Positions 15,428-22,459 of a DNA stretch of 28,217 nt are shown piece after piece. The notes under the pieces were generated by a model that ran no database searches, was not told the DNA's origin, and saw nothing but the letters and a program-made list of their open reading frames with translations. Made by a program: the position numbers and the translations under genes. Position 1 is the stretch's first letter, and every line of letters starts with the position of its first letter. Origin of the DNA: DATHWB01 sp040905965 (GTDB lineage Bacteria > Actinomycetota > Acidimicrobiia > Spongiisociales > ZC4RG35); assembly GCA_040905965.1 (NCBI GenBank), contig JBBDQP010000072.1:1-28217 (forward strand), in the 5' to 3' direction.

Positions 15428-15811
15428 TCAACCCTCCGGAGCTGTCTGGCTGGTGATGAGTCGGTCCGCGATGTCTTCAACGTCGAGACGTCCCTCCGCG
15501 ACTGCCAGAACGAGTTGGAATGCTTCGTCATCACCCAGTTCGACGGTCTCTCCGTTGATGTCCAGGAAGACCGCTGTTGCGATCCACCCGAGACGCTTGT
15601 TCCCATCCACCAAGGAGTGGTTGGCCACTATCGAGTGCAACAGTGCCGCCGCTTTGAGCTGGAGCGTCGGATACGCATCCTCTCCAAAAGCACTCGAACG
15701 AGGTCGGCCGGCCGCCGCATCGAGAAGGCCTAGATCTCGTACCGGCCCGGCGCCGAGGCGCCGCACCAGGCCTAGGAGATCTTCGAGGGTGAGATACTCG
15801 ACTTCGGTCAC
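15428..15811 (-). CDS. doc: Doc-type Fic/DOC toxin
   Basis: The 127-residue protein is a Doc toxin of the Fic fold; Doc of phage P1 phosphorylates elongation factor Tu and stops translation. The catalytic motif HSLVDGNKR (residues 65-73) keeps the His, Asp, Gly, Asn, Lys and Arg; Leu replaces the common Phe. The start YLTLEDLLGLVRRLG and GLLDAAAGRPRSSAFGEDAYPTL are typical of actinobacterial Doc. The GTG at 15811 overlaps the antitoxin stop by four bases (GTGA), which fixes the start even though the frame is open further upstream. Confidence 0.9.
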   Translation of the reverse strand: MTEVEYLTLEDLLGLVRRLGAGPVRDLGLLDAAAGRPRSSAFGEDAYPTLQLKAAALLHSIVANHSLVDGNKRLGWIATAVFLDINGETVELGDDEAFQLVLAVAEGRLDVEDIADRLITSQTAPEG

Positions 15812-16014
15812 ACAGAGCCGAGGCGGTCGAGGACGTCGCCCCACCGCTCAACCATCCGATCGGTGCTGTCAGCAACCTTCTTGGCATGACCAGCGCGCTC
15901 GTATCGGTCGAGGACAGCTCGCCGGATGATCTCCTGTCTGGACAGACCTTCATCCTTGACGAGCTCATCGAGAACCCTTTCGAGCTGTTCATCAGTGCGG
16001 AGTGTGAAAGCCAT
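15808..16014 (-). CDS. ribbon-helix-helix antitoxin of the Doc module
   Basis: This 68-residue protein starts with an RHH strand and helices (MAFTLRTDEQLERVLDELVKDEG, then LSRQEIIRRAVLDRYERAG), the CopG/Arc-type DNA-binding fold, and ends in a short tail likely to bind Doc. The gene precedes doc with a four-base overlap. Its partner Doc classically pairs with a Phd-type antitoxin, so the RHH partner is a different combination. TACCAT lies six bases before the ATG, inside a repeat-rich operator at 16018-16044. There is no Shine-Dalgarno. Confidence 0.85.
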   Translation of the reverse strand: MAFTLRTDEQLERVLDELVKDEGLSRQEIIRRAVLDRYERAGHAKKVADSTDRMVERWGDVLDRLGSV

Positions 16015-16017
16015 GGT

Positions 16018-16044
16018 CCGATGGTATCACATCGGTATCATCGG
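16018..16044. promoter_or_regulatory. operator-like repeats upstream of the RHH-doc operon
   Basis: CCGATG (16018-16023) and CATCGG (16039-16044) form an inverted repeat. Inside, GGTATCA occurs twice (16023-16029 and 16034-16040), exactly 11 bases apart, one helical turn. The TACCAT -10-like hexamer (16021-16026, minus strand) lies within the element. Such spaced short repeats are typical RHH antitoxin operators. Confidence 0.6.
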
Positions 16045-16132
16045 CAGGCGAGCCGCGCCTTGCAGCGATTTGGCCGTTTCGGCCAGTCTCAGCCAGGGTA
16101 TGTGCCTCATTCGCGCATGAAAGGGGCTGAGG

Positions 16133-16405
16133 ATGACGACCATCGACCGTCAGACACAGCGAAAATTGGACCGTCTCCGGGAGACCGAGTCGCGGTGGCT
16201 GCAGAAGGCCGCTTTCGCACTGGGCAAGACGCGAGAGGCCAGGGAAAAGTTGGCCGATGCCGTGTCACAACCCCTGGATCCGGTCGTCATCCTCGATGAC
16301 GGGACCGCGGTGTCACTCGACGAGGTCGAGGCAAAGATCCGCGAGCGAGTGGATGCGCTGCGGTCGGACCTCGGCGAGGGAAACTTCCGCTTCGGTCCCT
16401 CCTGA
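16133..16405 (+). CDS. small hypothetical protein
   Basis: I do not recognise this 90-residue protein. The first half is a charged, probably helical segment (DRQTQRKLDRLRETESRWLQKAAFALGKTREAREKLADAV); the second has a short strand with VVILDDGTAVSLDEVEAKI and another charged helix, ending in RFGPS. It has no signal peptide or membrane segment and is likely cytoplasmic. The start is well supported by AAGGGG seven bases upstream of the ATG, and base composition is like its neighbours. It is convergent with the receiver gene 12 bases away and divergent from the RHH-doc operon. Confidence 0.65.
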   Translation: MTTIDRQTQRKLDRLRETESRWLQKAAFALGKTREAREKLADAVSQPLDPVVILDDGTAVSLDEVEAKIRERVDALRSDLGEGNFRFGPS

Positions 16406-16417
16406 ACCGCCGCCCGA

Positions 16418-16783
16418 TCAGCCAGCTGCGGCTGCGAGCTGGCTGCGGAGGTCCTGGGCGGTGAACGGCTTGACCACCGCGGCATCCGCGCCGGCACGCC
16501 CTGCCAGAAATCGGTCGGCATCGCGGTCGAGCAGCAGCACGATTCCCATGTCCTCGGTGTCTCCGCTGGCGATCGCACCGCGGAGCATCCGCACGATCGC
16601 CATCCCTCCCATCGACCCAACCTGCATGTCCACGATCGCCCAGTCGAACGTCTGATCTCGAACGAGCGCCGCCGCCGCCCGCGGATCGGACTCCACCGTC
16701 AGCGTGATCGAGCCGTCGGAAAGCGACGCCTCGACGTCGTTGCGGACCCAGTCGTCGTCTGCGACGAGAAGAATGGATGACAT
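16418..16783 (-). CDS. stand-alone response regulator receiver domain, atypical
   Basis: The 121-residue protein is a CheY-like receiver with no output domain. The acidic pocket (Asp9-Asp11 in LLVADDD), phosphoacceptor Asp52 (AIVDMQ) and Lys105 (VVKPFT) are present. The conserved Ser/Thr after strand 4 appears to be Leu85 (IVLLLDRDAD), so the usual switch contact is missing. It may act as a phosphate sink or by protein contact. ATG at 16783 is chosen over a GTG four codons upstream because the family starts with SSILLVADDD. No histidine kinase is nearby, although the scaffold gap begins 29 bases upstream. Confidence 0.82.
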   Translation of the reverse strand: MSSILLVADDDWVRNDVEASLSDGSITLTVESDPRAAAALVRDQTFDWAIVDMQVGSMGGMAIVRMLRGAIASGDTEDMGIVLLLDRDADRFLAGRAGADAAVVKPFTAQDLRSQLAAAAG

Positions 16784-16812
16784 ACCGGTCACCACGTTAG
16801 CCCCGCCCTACC

Positions 16813-16912
16813 NNNNNNNNNNNNNNNNNNNNNNNNNNNNNNNNNNNNNNNNNNNNNNNNNNNNNNNNNNNNNNNNNNNNNNNNNNNNNNNNNNNNNNNN
16901 NNNNNNNNNNNN
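16813..16912. other. assembly gap of 100 N
   Basis: Exactly 100 undetermined bases, the standard placeholder for a gap of unknown size. The 5' part of the following gene is missing, and whatever lies between the receiver gene and it is unknown. Confidence 0.99.
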
Positions 16913-17950
16913 CAGATCGACAGTCCGGGCGTGGTCGGGTCTGAGACCCGTTTCGACGAGCTGGTCGCGCTCGTGGGTTCGCCCCCGCTTCCGGTCGTGG
17001 CCTGGATCGGTCCGGCACCCGCCCAGGCCTTCGGGGGAGCCGGTGTGATTGCCCTCGCTGCCGACGTCACCCTCGCCGCCCCTGGTTCCGAGATCGGCTA
17101 CCTCAGTCCCCGGATTGCGGGCGGCTCCGAAGCCAGCTCGGGTGAGGCGCTCGACTCCACGGTGGCCGACGTCGGCGACGTCGCCGCGATCGAAGTCTCT
17201 CCGCAGACCGCTGCCCCACGCCAGGTGGCACAACTTCTTGATGGCCGCACGATCGGGTTCGCGGGCGGCGAGTGGGAGCTTTCAACTCTGGTGCCAGTCG
17301 AAGACGGCTCGACGATCGCCACGATCATCCGCGGCCCGGGATGGTGGGACGGGTTCTTGCGGTTGGCGTCGACGCCCGAAGCTGCCTTCTTCCTGCTGGT
17401 GGCGGGTCTGACCGTCGCCGCCTTCGAGTTCTATGCGATCGGTCCGGGGATCGCGGCCGGCGTCGCTGCGGTGTGTCTCTTCCTCGCTTCGTACGGGATC
17501 GCCGTCCTCCCGGTGCGCTGGTGGGCGGTGGCGCTCACCCTGGTGTCGGCGTGGGTGCTGGCGGTGGCGTATCAGCGTGGAAGCGTGCTCGTTCTCAACC
17601 TCGTCGGGCTCCTCGGTCTGGCGGTGGCCGGCTTTTCGTTCACCGATGCGGCGCCCCAGTTCTCCCCTGGCGTCCCCGGTGTCCTTCTGACGTTCGCCTC
17701 GGCCGCCTTCTTCTTTCTGCTGGCGATGCCGACGGTGGCGAGGAGCCGATTCTCGACTCAGACCATCGGCAGGGAGCAGCTCGTTGGCAGGGCCGGAGTG
17801 GCGCTCTCCGATGTCGCTCCCGACGGGATCGTGGAGATCGACGGAGCACGCTGGCGTGCGAGTGCCCATCGCGAAGCGGGTATTCGGAAGGCGGATCCCG
17901 TCGTGGTGCTCGGTGTCGAGGGGTGGTTCCTCGAGGTCGGTCCCGGCTGA
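16913..17950 (+). CDS. NfeD/SppA-like membrane protein, 5' end missing, degenerate protease domain
   Basis: The frame is open from the gap edge (QIDSPGVVGS). It gives 345 residues with the order of membrane-bound ClpP-class/NfeD proteins: a crotonase-like protease part, about five membrane helices (about residues 155-275), then a C-terminal OB-fold NfeD domain (LVGRAGVALSDVAPDGIVEIDGARWRA). Intact relatives read about A-R-A-A-S-A-G around the catalytic Ser; here the aligned segment is AQAFGGAG, with Gly at the Ser position. The stretch that should hold the catalytic Lys between GYLSPR and the following helix is also missing. It is thus probably a pseudoprotease that keeps the scaffold and NfeD roles, as in membrane-associated stomatin systems. 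The gap hides the start. Confidence 0.8.
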   Translation, partial: QIDSPGVVGSETRFDELVALVGSPPLPVVAWIGPAPAQAFGGAGVIALAADVTLAAPGSEIGYLSPRIAGGSEASSGEALDSTVADVGDVAAIEVSPQTAAPRQVAQLLDGRTIGFAGGEWELSTLVPVEDGSTIATIIRGPGWWDGFLRLASTPEAAFFLLVAGLTVAAFEFYAIGPGIAAGVAAVCLFLASYGIAVLPVRWWAVALTLVSAWVLAVAYQRGSVLVLNLVGLLGLAVAGFSFTDAAPQFSPGVPGVLLTFASAAFFFLLAMPTVARSRFSTQTIGREQLVGRAGVALSDVAPDGIVEIDGARWRASAHREAGIRKADPVVVLGVEGWFLEVGPG

Positions 17951-17988
17951 GAGCGCGAAAAAACCTCCCTCGCTTTCCAAAATTTCCC

Positions 17989-18041
17989 TGGTGAATTGTG
18001 GAAGCGGTTCCTAGGTTCTCCTCGTTCCCGGGATGAGGAGG
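17989..18041 (+). promoter_or_regulatory. candidate whiB promoter and Shine-Dalgarno
   Basis: TGGTGA (17989-17994), a 17-base spacer and TAGGTT (18012-18017) form a plausible promoter. GAGGAGG (18035-18041) is a strong ribosome binding site four bases before the GTG at 18046. Confidence 0.45.
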
Positions 18042-18045
18042 CCAT

Positions 18046-18297
18046 GTGACGACGGATGAGTGGCAAGAGCAGGCCCTGTGCCGTGGCCATCACGCTCAGT
18101 TGTTTTTCCCGCCCAGCACGTTCGAACGCAAGGACGACCGTGAAAGGCGCGAGACGCGAGCCAAGGCGATCTGCAACGTGTGCCCATCCCAGGGTCCGTG
18201 CAGCGAATACGCAGTCACCATCCGTGAGCCCTTCGGTATTTGGGGCGGGATGACCGAAGCAGACCGGAAGGCCCTCGTCGGCGTCGCCGCCCGCTGA
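18046..18297 (+). CDS. WhiB-family iron-sulfur transcriptional regulator
   Basis: This 83-residue protein has the four Fe-S cluster cysteines in the WhiB pattern: Cys12, Cys43, Cys46 and Cys52 (ALCRG; ICNVCPSQGPC). The G-I-W-G-G turn (residues 64-68) and a short basic C-terminus follow. WhiB proteins bind the major sigma factor and act as redox or nitric-oxide sensitive regulators; they are restricted to actinobacteria and their phages, which is the best lineage marker here. The GTG start has a GAGGAGG ribosome binding site; the ATG two bases earlier is out of frame. It converges on selB with only two bases between stop codons. Confidence 0.95.
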   Translation: MTTDEWQEQALCRGHHAQLFFPPSTFERKDDRERRETRAKAICNVCPSQGPCSEYAVTIREPFGIWGGMTEADRKALVGVAAR

Positions 18298-18299
18298 CC

Positions 18300-20066
18300 T
18301 CAGCGCGCCCGGCGGGTGTCGCCCTGGCGCACGGTGTGCCCTGTCCGGTCCGACCACTCGAGAAATGGCACCGCGTACTTTCGGGACAGCCCTGACCTGT
18401 CCTTGAATTCGGAGACGGTGAACGGGTCTTCGAACGACGTGACGACGCTGAGCAGATTGTCGACCTGGGCGGGGAGCAAAACGAAGTCCTCGGAGATCCG
18501 GACCAGTTCGCCCTCCCTGACCAAGGCGTGCACCACTTCGACTCCGATCTCGAGCTCATCGACCCGAGGGGCAGCGCTGGGTCCCTGTTCGGCCAAAAGC
18601 GTGCGGGTCCTCTCCCATGCTTCTTCCTGAGCTTGGCTGCGAACCCCGGTGAACGATGTCGAGCGAATGTGCGAACTCTCGGTGTCCAGACCTTCCGTGC
18701 GCCCGACGATGAGATTCAAGACATCCGGAGCGATTTGCAGTCGGGATGCCGCTTCGGCCGCGGCCAGCCCGGGGCGAAGCGGGTGGCTTCGGTGGTAGTC
18801 CGCGACCAGCGTGGTCAGGCGGGCACCCAACTCATCCGCGGTGTCCGAGGTCATCGCCCAATCTGTCCCACCCGTCGCCCCCGCCGCCGCGCCGCCACCG
18901 CTGTGGGCCGAAAGCACTGATCGCGATTCACGGCCCCGCATCCTGAGAAGGGCAGCCGCCCTGTCGTCCGGACCGCCGTCGAGCGCCGTCCGCAGCGCTC
19001 CGATGTGCGGGCGCAGTCTGGAGGGTCGAGTCGGGGCCGGGTCGATGACACGGCCGCCGCCGATCACCATCCGTCTCCCCGTATCCCGCAGGATGAACCT
19101 GTCGCCCATCGTCAGCGGGAGTTCGATCGGCAGGTCGAGGATGGCCACTCCTTCGTCGACCTGTCGGAACCTCACCGGCCAGGCGCCGCTGCCGACGTGA
19201 AGGTGATAGGCGCCCCGATTGGAGATCTCTTCGACGTAGCGCGCTGGTCGGAACTCCACTGCGATTCGGTTGGTCGTTCGCCACTCGTCCGGTCGTCCCA
19301 ACATCGAGCCTCGTTCGACGTCGCCGATGCCGACCCCCGCCAAGTTGAGGGCCACTCGACGCCGAGGTTCGACTGTGTCGAGGGTGGTCTCGTGACTCTG
19401 GATTCCGCGCACCCGCGAGTCGAGCGCGCCTGGGTGAATTCGCACCCGATCGTCGACGGTGAGACTGCCGTCCAGCAGCGTGCCTGTGACGACCGTCCCG
19501 GCGCCCGATGCGGAGAAGACCCGATCGACCCACAGGCGCGGTCGGTCGACGGTGGGCGGATCCACAGAGCGCACGGCCGCCGACAGTGCGGCCCGCAACT
19601 CATCGAGACCCTCCCCTGTCATCGCGGACACGCCGATGATGGGTGCGCCCGCCAGCACCGTTCCTGCCAGCTCCTCTTCGATTTCGAGGGTCGCCAACTC
19701 GGCGAGATCGGCGTCGACCCGGTCGACCTTCGACAACGCCACTACGGATCTCGTCACGCCGAGCAAGTCGAGGATCGCCAGATGCTCTTCGGACTGCGGC
19801 ATCCATCCCTCGTCGGCTGCCACCACGAGCAGCGCCACATCGATGGCCTCGATGCCGGCGAGCATGTTCTTCGAGTACCGCTCGTGTCCCGGCACGTCGA
19901 CGAAAGAGACGTCGAGGCCGTCGAGCATCGTCCAGGCGAATCCGAGGTCGATGGTGAGGCCGCGCGCCTTCTCCTCTTTCCAGCGATCCGGGTCGCGACC
20001 GCTCAACGCTTTAGTGAGGGTGGACTTTCCGTGGTCGACGTGTCCGGCCGTCCCTACGACCGGCAT
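18300..20066 (-). CDS. selB: selenocysteine-specific elongation factor SelB
   Basis: SelB delivers selenocysteinyl-tRNA to UGA codons marked by a SECIS element. The 588-residue protein begins with the EF-Tu-like GTPase: G1 AGHVDHGKSTL (residues 7-17), the SelB-specific KEEKARGLTIDLGFAW, G3 DVPGHERY (Asp57) and G4 SKVD. Two beta-barrel domains (FSASGAGTVVTGTLLDG onward) and C-terminal winged helices for SECIS binding follow. It overlaps selA by 13 bases and is in the same operon. Length is slightly under the usual 610-640. No selenoprotein with an in-frame TGA is seen in the window. Confidence 0.96.
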   Translation of the reverse strand: MPVVGTAGHVDHGKSTLTKALSGRDPDRWKEEKARGLTIDLGFAWTMLDGLDVSFVDVPGHERYSKNMLAGIEAIDVALLVVAADEGWMPQSEEHLAILDLLGVTRSVVALSKVDRVDADLAELATLEIEEELAGTVLAGAPIIGVSAMTGEGLDELRAALSAAVRSVDPPTVDRPRLWVDRVFSASGAGTVVTGTLLDGSLTVDDRVRIHPGALDSRVRGIQSHETTLDTVEPRRRVALNLAGVGIGDVERGSMLGRPDEWRTTNRIAVEFRPARYVEEISNRGAYHLHVGSGAWPVRFRQVDEGVAILDLPIELPLTMGDRFILRDTGRRMVIGGGRVIDPAPTRPSRLRPHIGALRTALDGGPDDRAAALLRMRGRESRSVLSAHSGGGAAAGATGGTDWAMTSDTADELGARLTTLVADYHRSHPLRPGLAAAEAASRLQIAPDVLNLIVGRTEGLDTESSHIRSTSFTGVRSQAQEEAWERTRTLLAEQGPSAAPRVDELEIGVEVVHALVREGELVRISEDFVLLPAQVDNLLSVVTSFEDPFTVSEFKDRSGLSRKYAVPFLEWSDRTGHTVRQGDTRRAR

Positions 20067-21379
20067 AGGCGCACCAGAGCCTCGGTCACTTCACCGTCGT
20101 CGTCCGGCCTGACCGTGCGGAGGTCCAGGACCAAGTCGCCCGCTTCGCGGCGAGCAACGATCGGAGGATCCGACGCCAGCAACGTCTCGAACCCTCCCTG
20201 TCCCCGACCGCGTACCTGCAGGACCGGACCGGGGATCTGGGAACCGGGAACACTGCCGGCGCCGATTGTGGACGCCCCCGCCACGATGCTGACGCCGGGC
20301 AGTGACCCCGCCACCGTCTCCGATCGCGCCCGCAGTTCCGCCTGGGGCATGGTCGCCATCGCCCACAACGGCAGTCCCGCCGCTCGGCGATCTCCATATG
20401 CCTCGAGAGTCGCCTCGAGGGCGGCGAGTGTCGGACCGTCGAGCCGCATCGCCCGCGCCACCGGGTGTCTGCGCAGTCCGGCGATCAACTCGCCGTCGCC
20501 GACGATGATCCCCGCCTGCGGCCCGCCGAGCAGCTTGTCCCCCGAGAACATGACGAGATCCGACCCTGCTTCGAGTGATTGGACAATGCCCGGCTCACCT
20601 TCGAGCCAGGCAGGCGTCGGTCCTGGCAGCCATGGTGTCCGTTCGTCGATCAGACCGCTGCCGGCGTCGAAGACGGCGGGAAGGCCGCGGGCGTGGGCCA
20701 ACTCGACGATGTCACCGAGGGTCGCTCCGTGGGCGAAGCCTTCGATCCGGTAGTTGGACGGGTGAACTTTGAGCAGCAGCGCTGTCGTGTCGTCGATCGC
20801 GGTCTCGTAGTCGGCGATCCTGGTCCGATTGGTCGTTCCGACTTCCACCAGGCGGGTCCCGGTGGACGACATGAGGTCCGGCAGCCGATAGGACCCTCCG
20901 ATCTCGATGAGCTCGCCCCTGGACACCGGAACGCTGCGACCCGTCGCCATCGCGATCAGCGTGAGGAACAATGCGGCCGCGTTGTTGTTGACGACGAGCG
21001 CGTCCTCTGCTCCGGTCACAGCGCAGACGAGGGCAGTGACGTAGGAGGTCCGCCCGCCGCGTGTCCCGTCACCGAGTTCGAGTTCGAGATTCGTGTACCG
21101 GGTGGCCGCTGCAAGCTGGGCTTGGCCAGCAAGGTCGTCCAGGGGAGCCCGACCCAGGTTGGTGTGGAGGATGACTCCCGTGGCATTGATCACGGACCGC
21201 TGTCTCGTGGCGTCGAGAAGCATCGCAAGGCGCCTCGTCTCCTCGGCCGCGTCGAGCGACGGGTCGAGGCGTGAGCGCTCTGCGGCCGTCCGTCCGATCG
21301 ACACCCGCACGGCGGCCGGGATCGTGTCCGGTATCAGCCGACTGAGCGAGTCGACGCTGGGAGGGTGGGGAGACTGCAC
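20054..21379 (-). CDS. selA: L-seryl-tRNA(Sec) selenium transferase
   Basis: This PLP enzyme converts seryl-tRNA(Sec) to selenocysteinyl-tRNA(Sec) with selenophosphate. The 441-residue chain has the family opening RSVINATGVILHTNLGRAPL (about 61-80), LVVNNNAAALFLTL, the SRGELIEIGGSYRLPDLM segment and the PLP lysine Lys282 in FSGDKLLGGPQAG. It is a little shorter than the E. coli enzyme. The GTG start has no Shine-Dalgarno, but TAGGCT lies six bases upstream. It leads the selA-selB operon. Neither selD nor a tRNA-Sec gene is recognisable in the window, so they must lie elsewhere if the pathway is complete. Confidence 0.97.
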   Translation of the reverse strand: MQSPHPPSVDSLSRLIPDTIPAAVRVSIGRTAAERSRLDPSLDAAEETRRLAMLLDATRQRSVINATGVILHTNLGRAPLDDLAGQAQLAAATRYTNLELELGDGTRGGRTSYVTALVCAVTGAEDALVVNNNAAALFLTLIAMATGRSVPVSRGELIEIGGSYRLPDLMSSTGTRLVEVGTTNRTRIADYETAIDDTTALLLKVHPSNYRIEGFAHGATLGDIVELAHARGLPAVFDAGSGLIDERTPWLPGPTPAWLEGEPGIVQSLEAGSDLVMFSGDKLLGGPQAGIIVGDGELIAGLRRHPVARAMRLDGPTLAALEATLEAYGDRRAAGLPLWAMATMPQAELRARSETVAGSLPGVSIVAGASTIGAGSVPGSQIPGPVLQVRGRGQGGFETLLASDPPIVARREAGDLVLDLRTVRPDDDGEVTEALVRLCRS

Positions 21380-21385
21380 CCCACG

Positions 21386-21391
21386 AGCCTA
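21386..21391 (-). promoter_or_regulatory. -10-like hexamer of selA
   Basis: Reads TAGGCT on the minus strand and ends six bases before the GTG start, consistent with a leaderless selAB transcript. Confidence 0.4.
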
Positions 21392-21439
21392 TCTGTGAGC
21401 CTCTGGTTCTGAGACGGCTGCGTTCCGGGTGAGGCCGCC

Positions 21440-21445
21440 TAACGT
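21440..21445 (+). promoter_or_regulatory. -10-like hexamer of fxsA
   Basis: TAACGT ends seven bases before the GTG at 21453. A GGAGG (21447-21451) is too near the GTG to act as Shine-Dalgarno, so a leaderless start is the simpler reading. Confidence 0.35.
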
Positions 21446-21452
21446 CGGAGGT

Positions 21453-21812
21453 GTGATTCGGCTGGTTCTGTTCGTCGCATTGCCACTGATCGAGTTGATC
21501 CTCCTGGGCTGGGTCGGCAACACGATCGGGTTCGGTTGGACTGCGCTCATCGTCGTCATCACCGGGATCGTTGGTGCTCGGCTCGTGGTCCGGCAGGGTC
21601 GACTCGTGTGGAGGGAGATCGTCGCCCGCCTTCAGAGCGGCCAGGTGCCAAGTGTGGAACTCGCCCATGGGGCGATGCTGCTGGTCGGTGGTGCGTTCCT
21701 GATCACACCGGGGATCCTCACCGACCTGTTCGGACTCCTTCTGATGGTCCCCTGGTTCCGTGAGCTGATACGAGTTCGTTTCTTCCACACCATGAGAGTC
21801 GTCGTCTTGTGA
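21453..21812 (+). CDS. fxsA: FxsA family membrane protein
   Basis: This 119-residue inner-membrane protein is of the FxsA family, named for suppressing phage T7 exclusion by the F plasmid; its cellular role is unclear. N-terminal hydrophobic helices (LVLFVALPLIELILLGWVG, TALIVVITGIVGARLVVRQG) and a second pair (LLVGGAFLITPGILTDLFGLLLMVPWFREL) contain the family motifs with conserved Glu and PG-DxxG. The GTG at 21453 places MIRLVLFVALPL at the family start; a GTG at 21429 is an alternative. The stop overlaps the Nudix gene by four bases. Confidence 0.85.
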   Translation: MIRLVLFVALPLIELILLGWVGNTIGFGWTALIVVITGIVGARLVVRQGRLVWREIVARLQSGQVPSVELAHGAMLLVGGAFLITPGILTDLFGLLLMVPWFRELIRVRFFHTMRVVVL

Positions 21813-22459
21813 GCGAGGTGCGAGCAGCGTCGACTCTGCTCGTCGTACGGGACTCGCCGGCCGGGATCGAGATCGTCATGGGGAAGCGGCCCCCAGGCGG
21901 ACCCTTCGGCGACGTGTGGGTCTTCCCAGGCGGCGCAGTCGATCCGGAAGACGTCGACGCCGCACCGGACGCCGAGACGGCGTGGCGCCTGGCGGCGCTC
22001 CGCGAGACCTGGGAGGAAGTCGGCCTGGCCTTGACCGATCCGGACGGCGCCGAGATACCGGCGGGCGACGGGTCGGTGCATCGCCGGATGGCCGCCGCCG
22101 GGATCGCCTTCGCGACGGATCGTCTCGTGTACCTCTCCAACTGGGTGACGCCCCGGATGGTCTCCAAGCGATTCGACACCCGCTTCTTCGTGGTCACCGC
22201 AGACGGGGGCCTTCGTTCGGGAGACGAGTTGGCGGACGTTTCCTGGATTTCCGTCGGTCGAGCACTGCAGCTGCACGATCGGGCCGAGTTCCCGATGATC
22301 TTTCCCACGGTGAGCCACCTGCGTTACGTCGAGCGGTTCGGCACCGTCTCCGAGTTCATCACCGAGGCCCGGTCCCTCGACGTGATCCCGGCGATCGAAC
22401 CCCGGCCATTCGAACGCAACGACCGGCTGGTCGTCGACAACGATCCGAGATTCGCATGA
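21809..22459 (+). CDS. Nudix hydrolase, NUDT19-like
   Basis: The 216-residue protein carries a Nudix box split by an insertion: FPGGAVDPED (39-48), then about 14 residues, then LRETWEEVGL (64-73), with the metal-binding Glu66, Glu69 and Glu70. An extended box is characteristic of the NUDT19/RP2 subgroup, whose known member hydrolyses coenzyme A esters. Substrate here is not certain. GTG start overlaps the fxsA stop (GTGA), and its own stop overlaps the MBL gene (ATGA), so the three are one coupled operon. Confidence 0.88.
   Translation: MSEVRAASTLLVVRDSPAGIEIVMGKRPPGGPFGDVWVFPGGAVDPEDVDAAPDAETAWRLAALRETWEEVGLALTDPDGAEIPAGDGSVHRRMAAAGIAFATDRLVYLSNWVTPRMVSKRFDTRFFVVTADGGLRSGDELADVSWISVGRALQLHDRAEFPMIFPTVSHLRYVERFGTVSEFITEARSLDVIPAIEPRPFERNDRLVVDNDPRFA

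Noticed and set aside
14676..16132. Integration site at the 3' end of tRNA-Pro
   Set aside because: I found no second copy of the tRNA 3' end and no integrase in the window.
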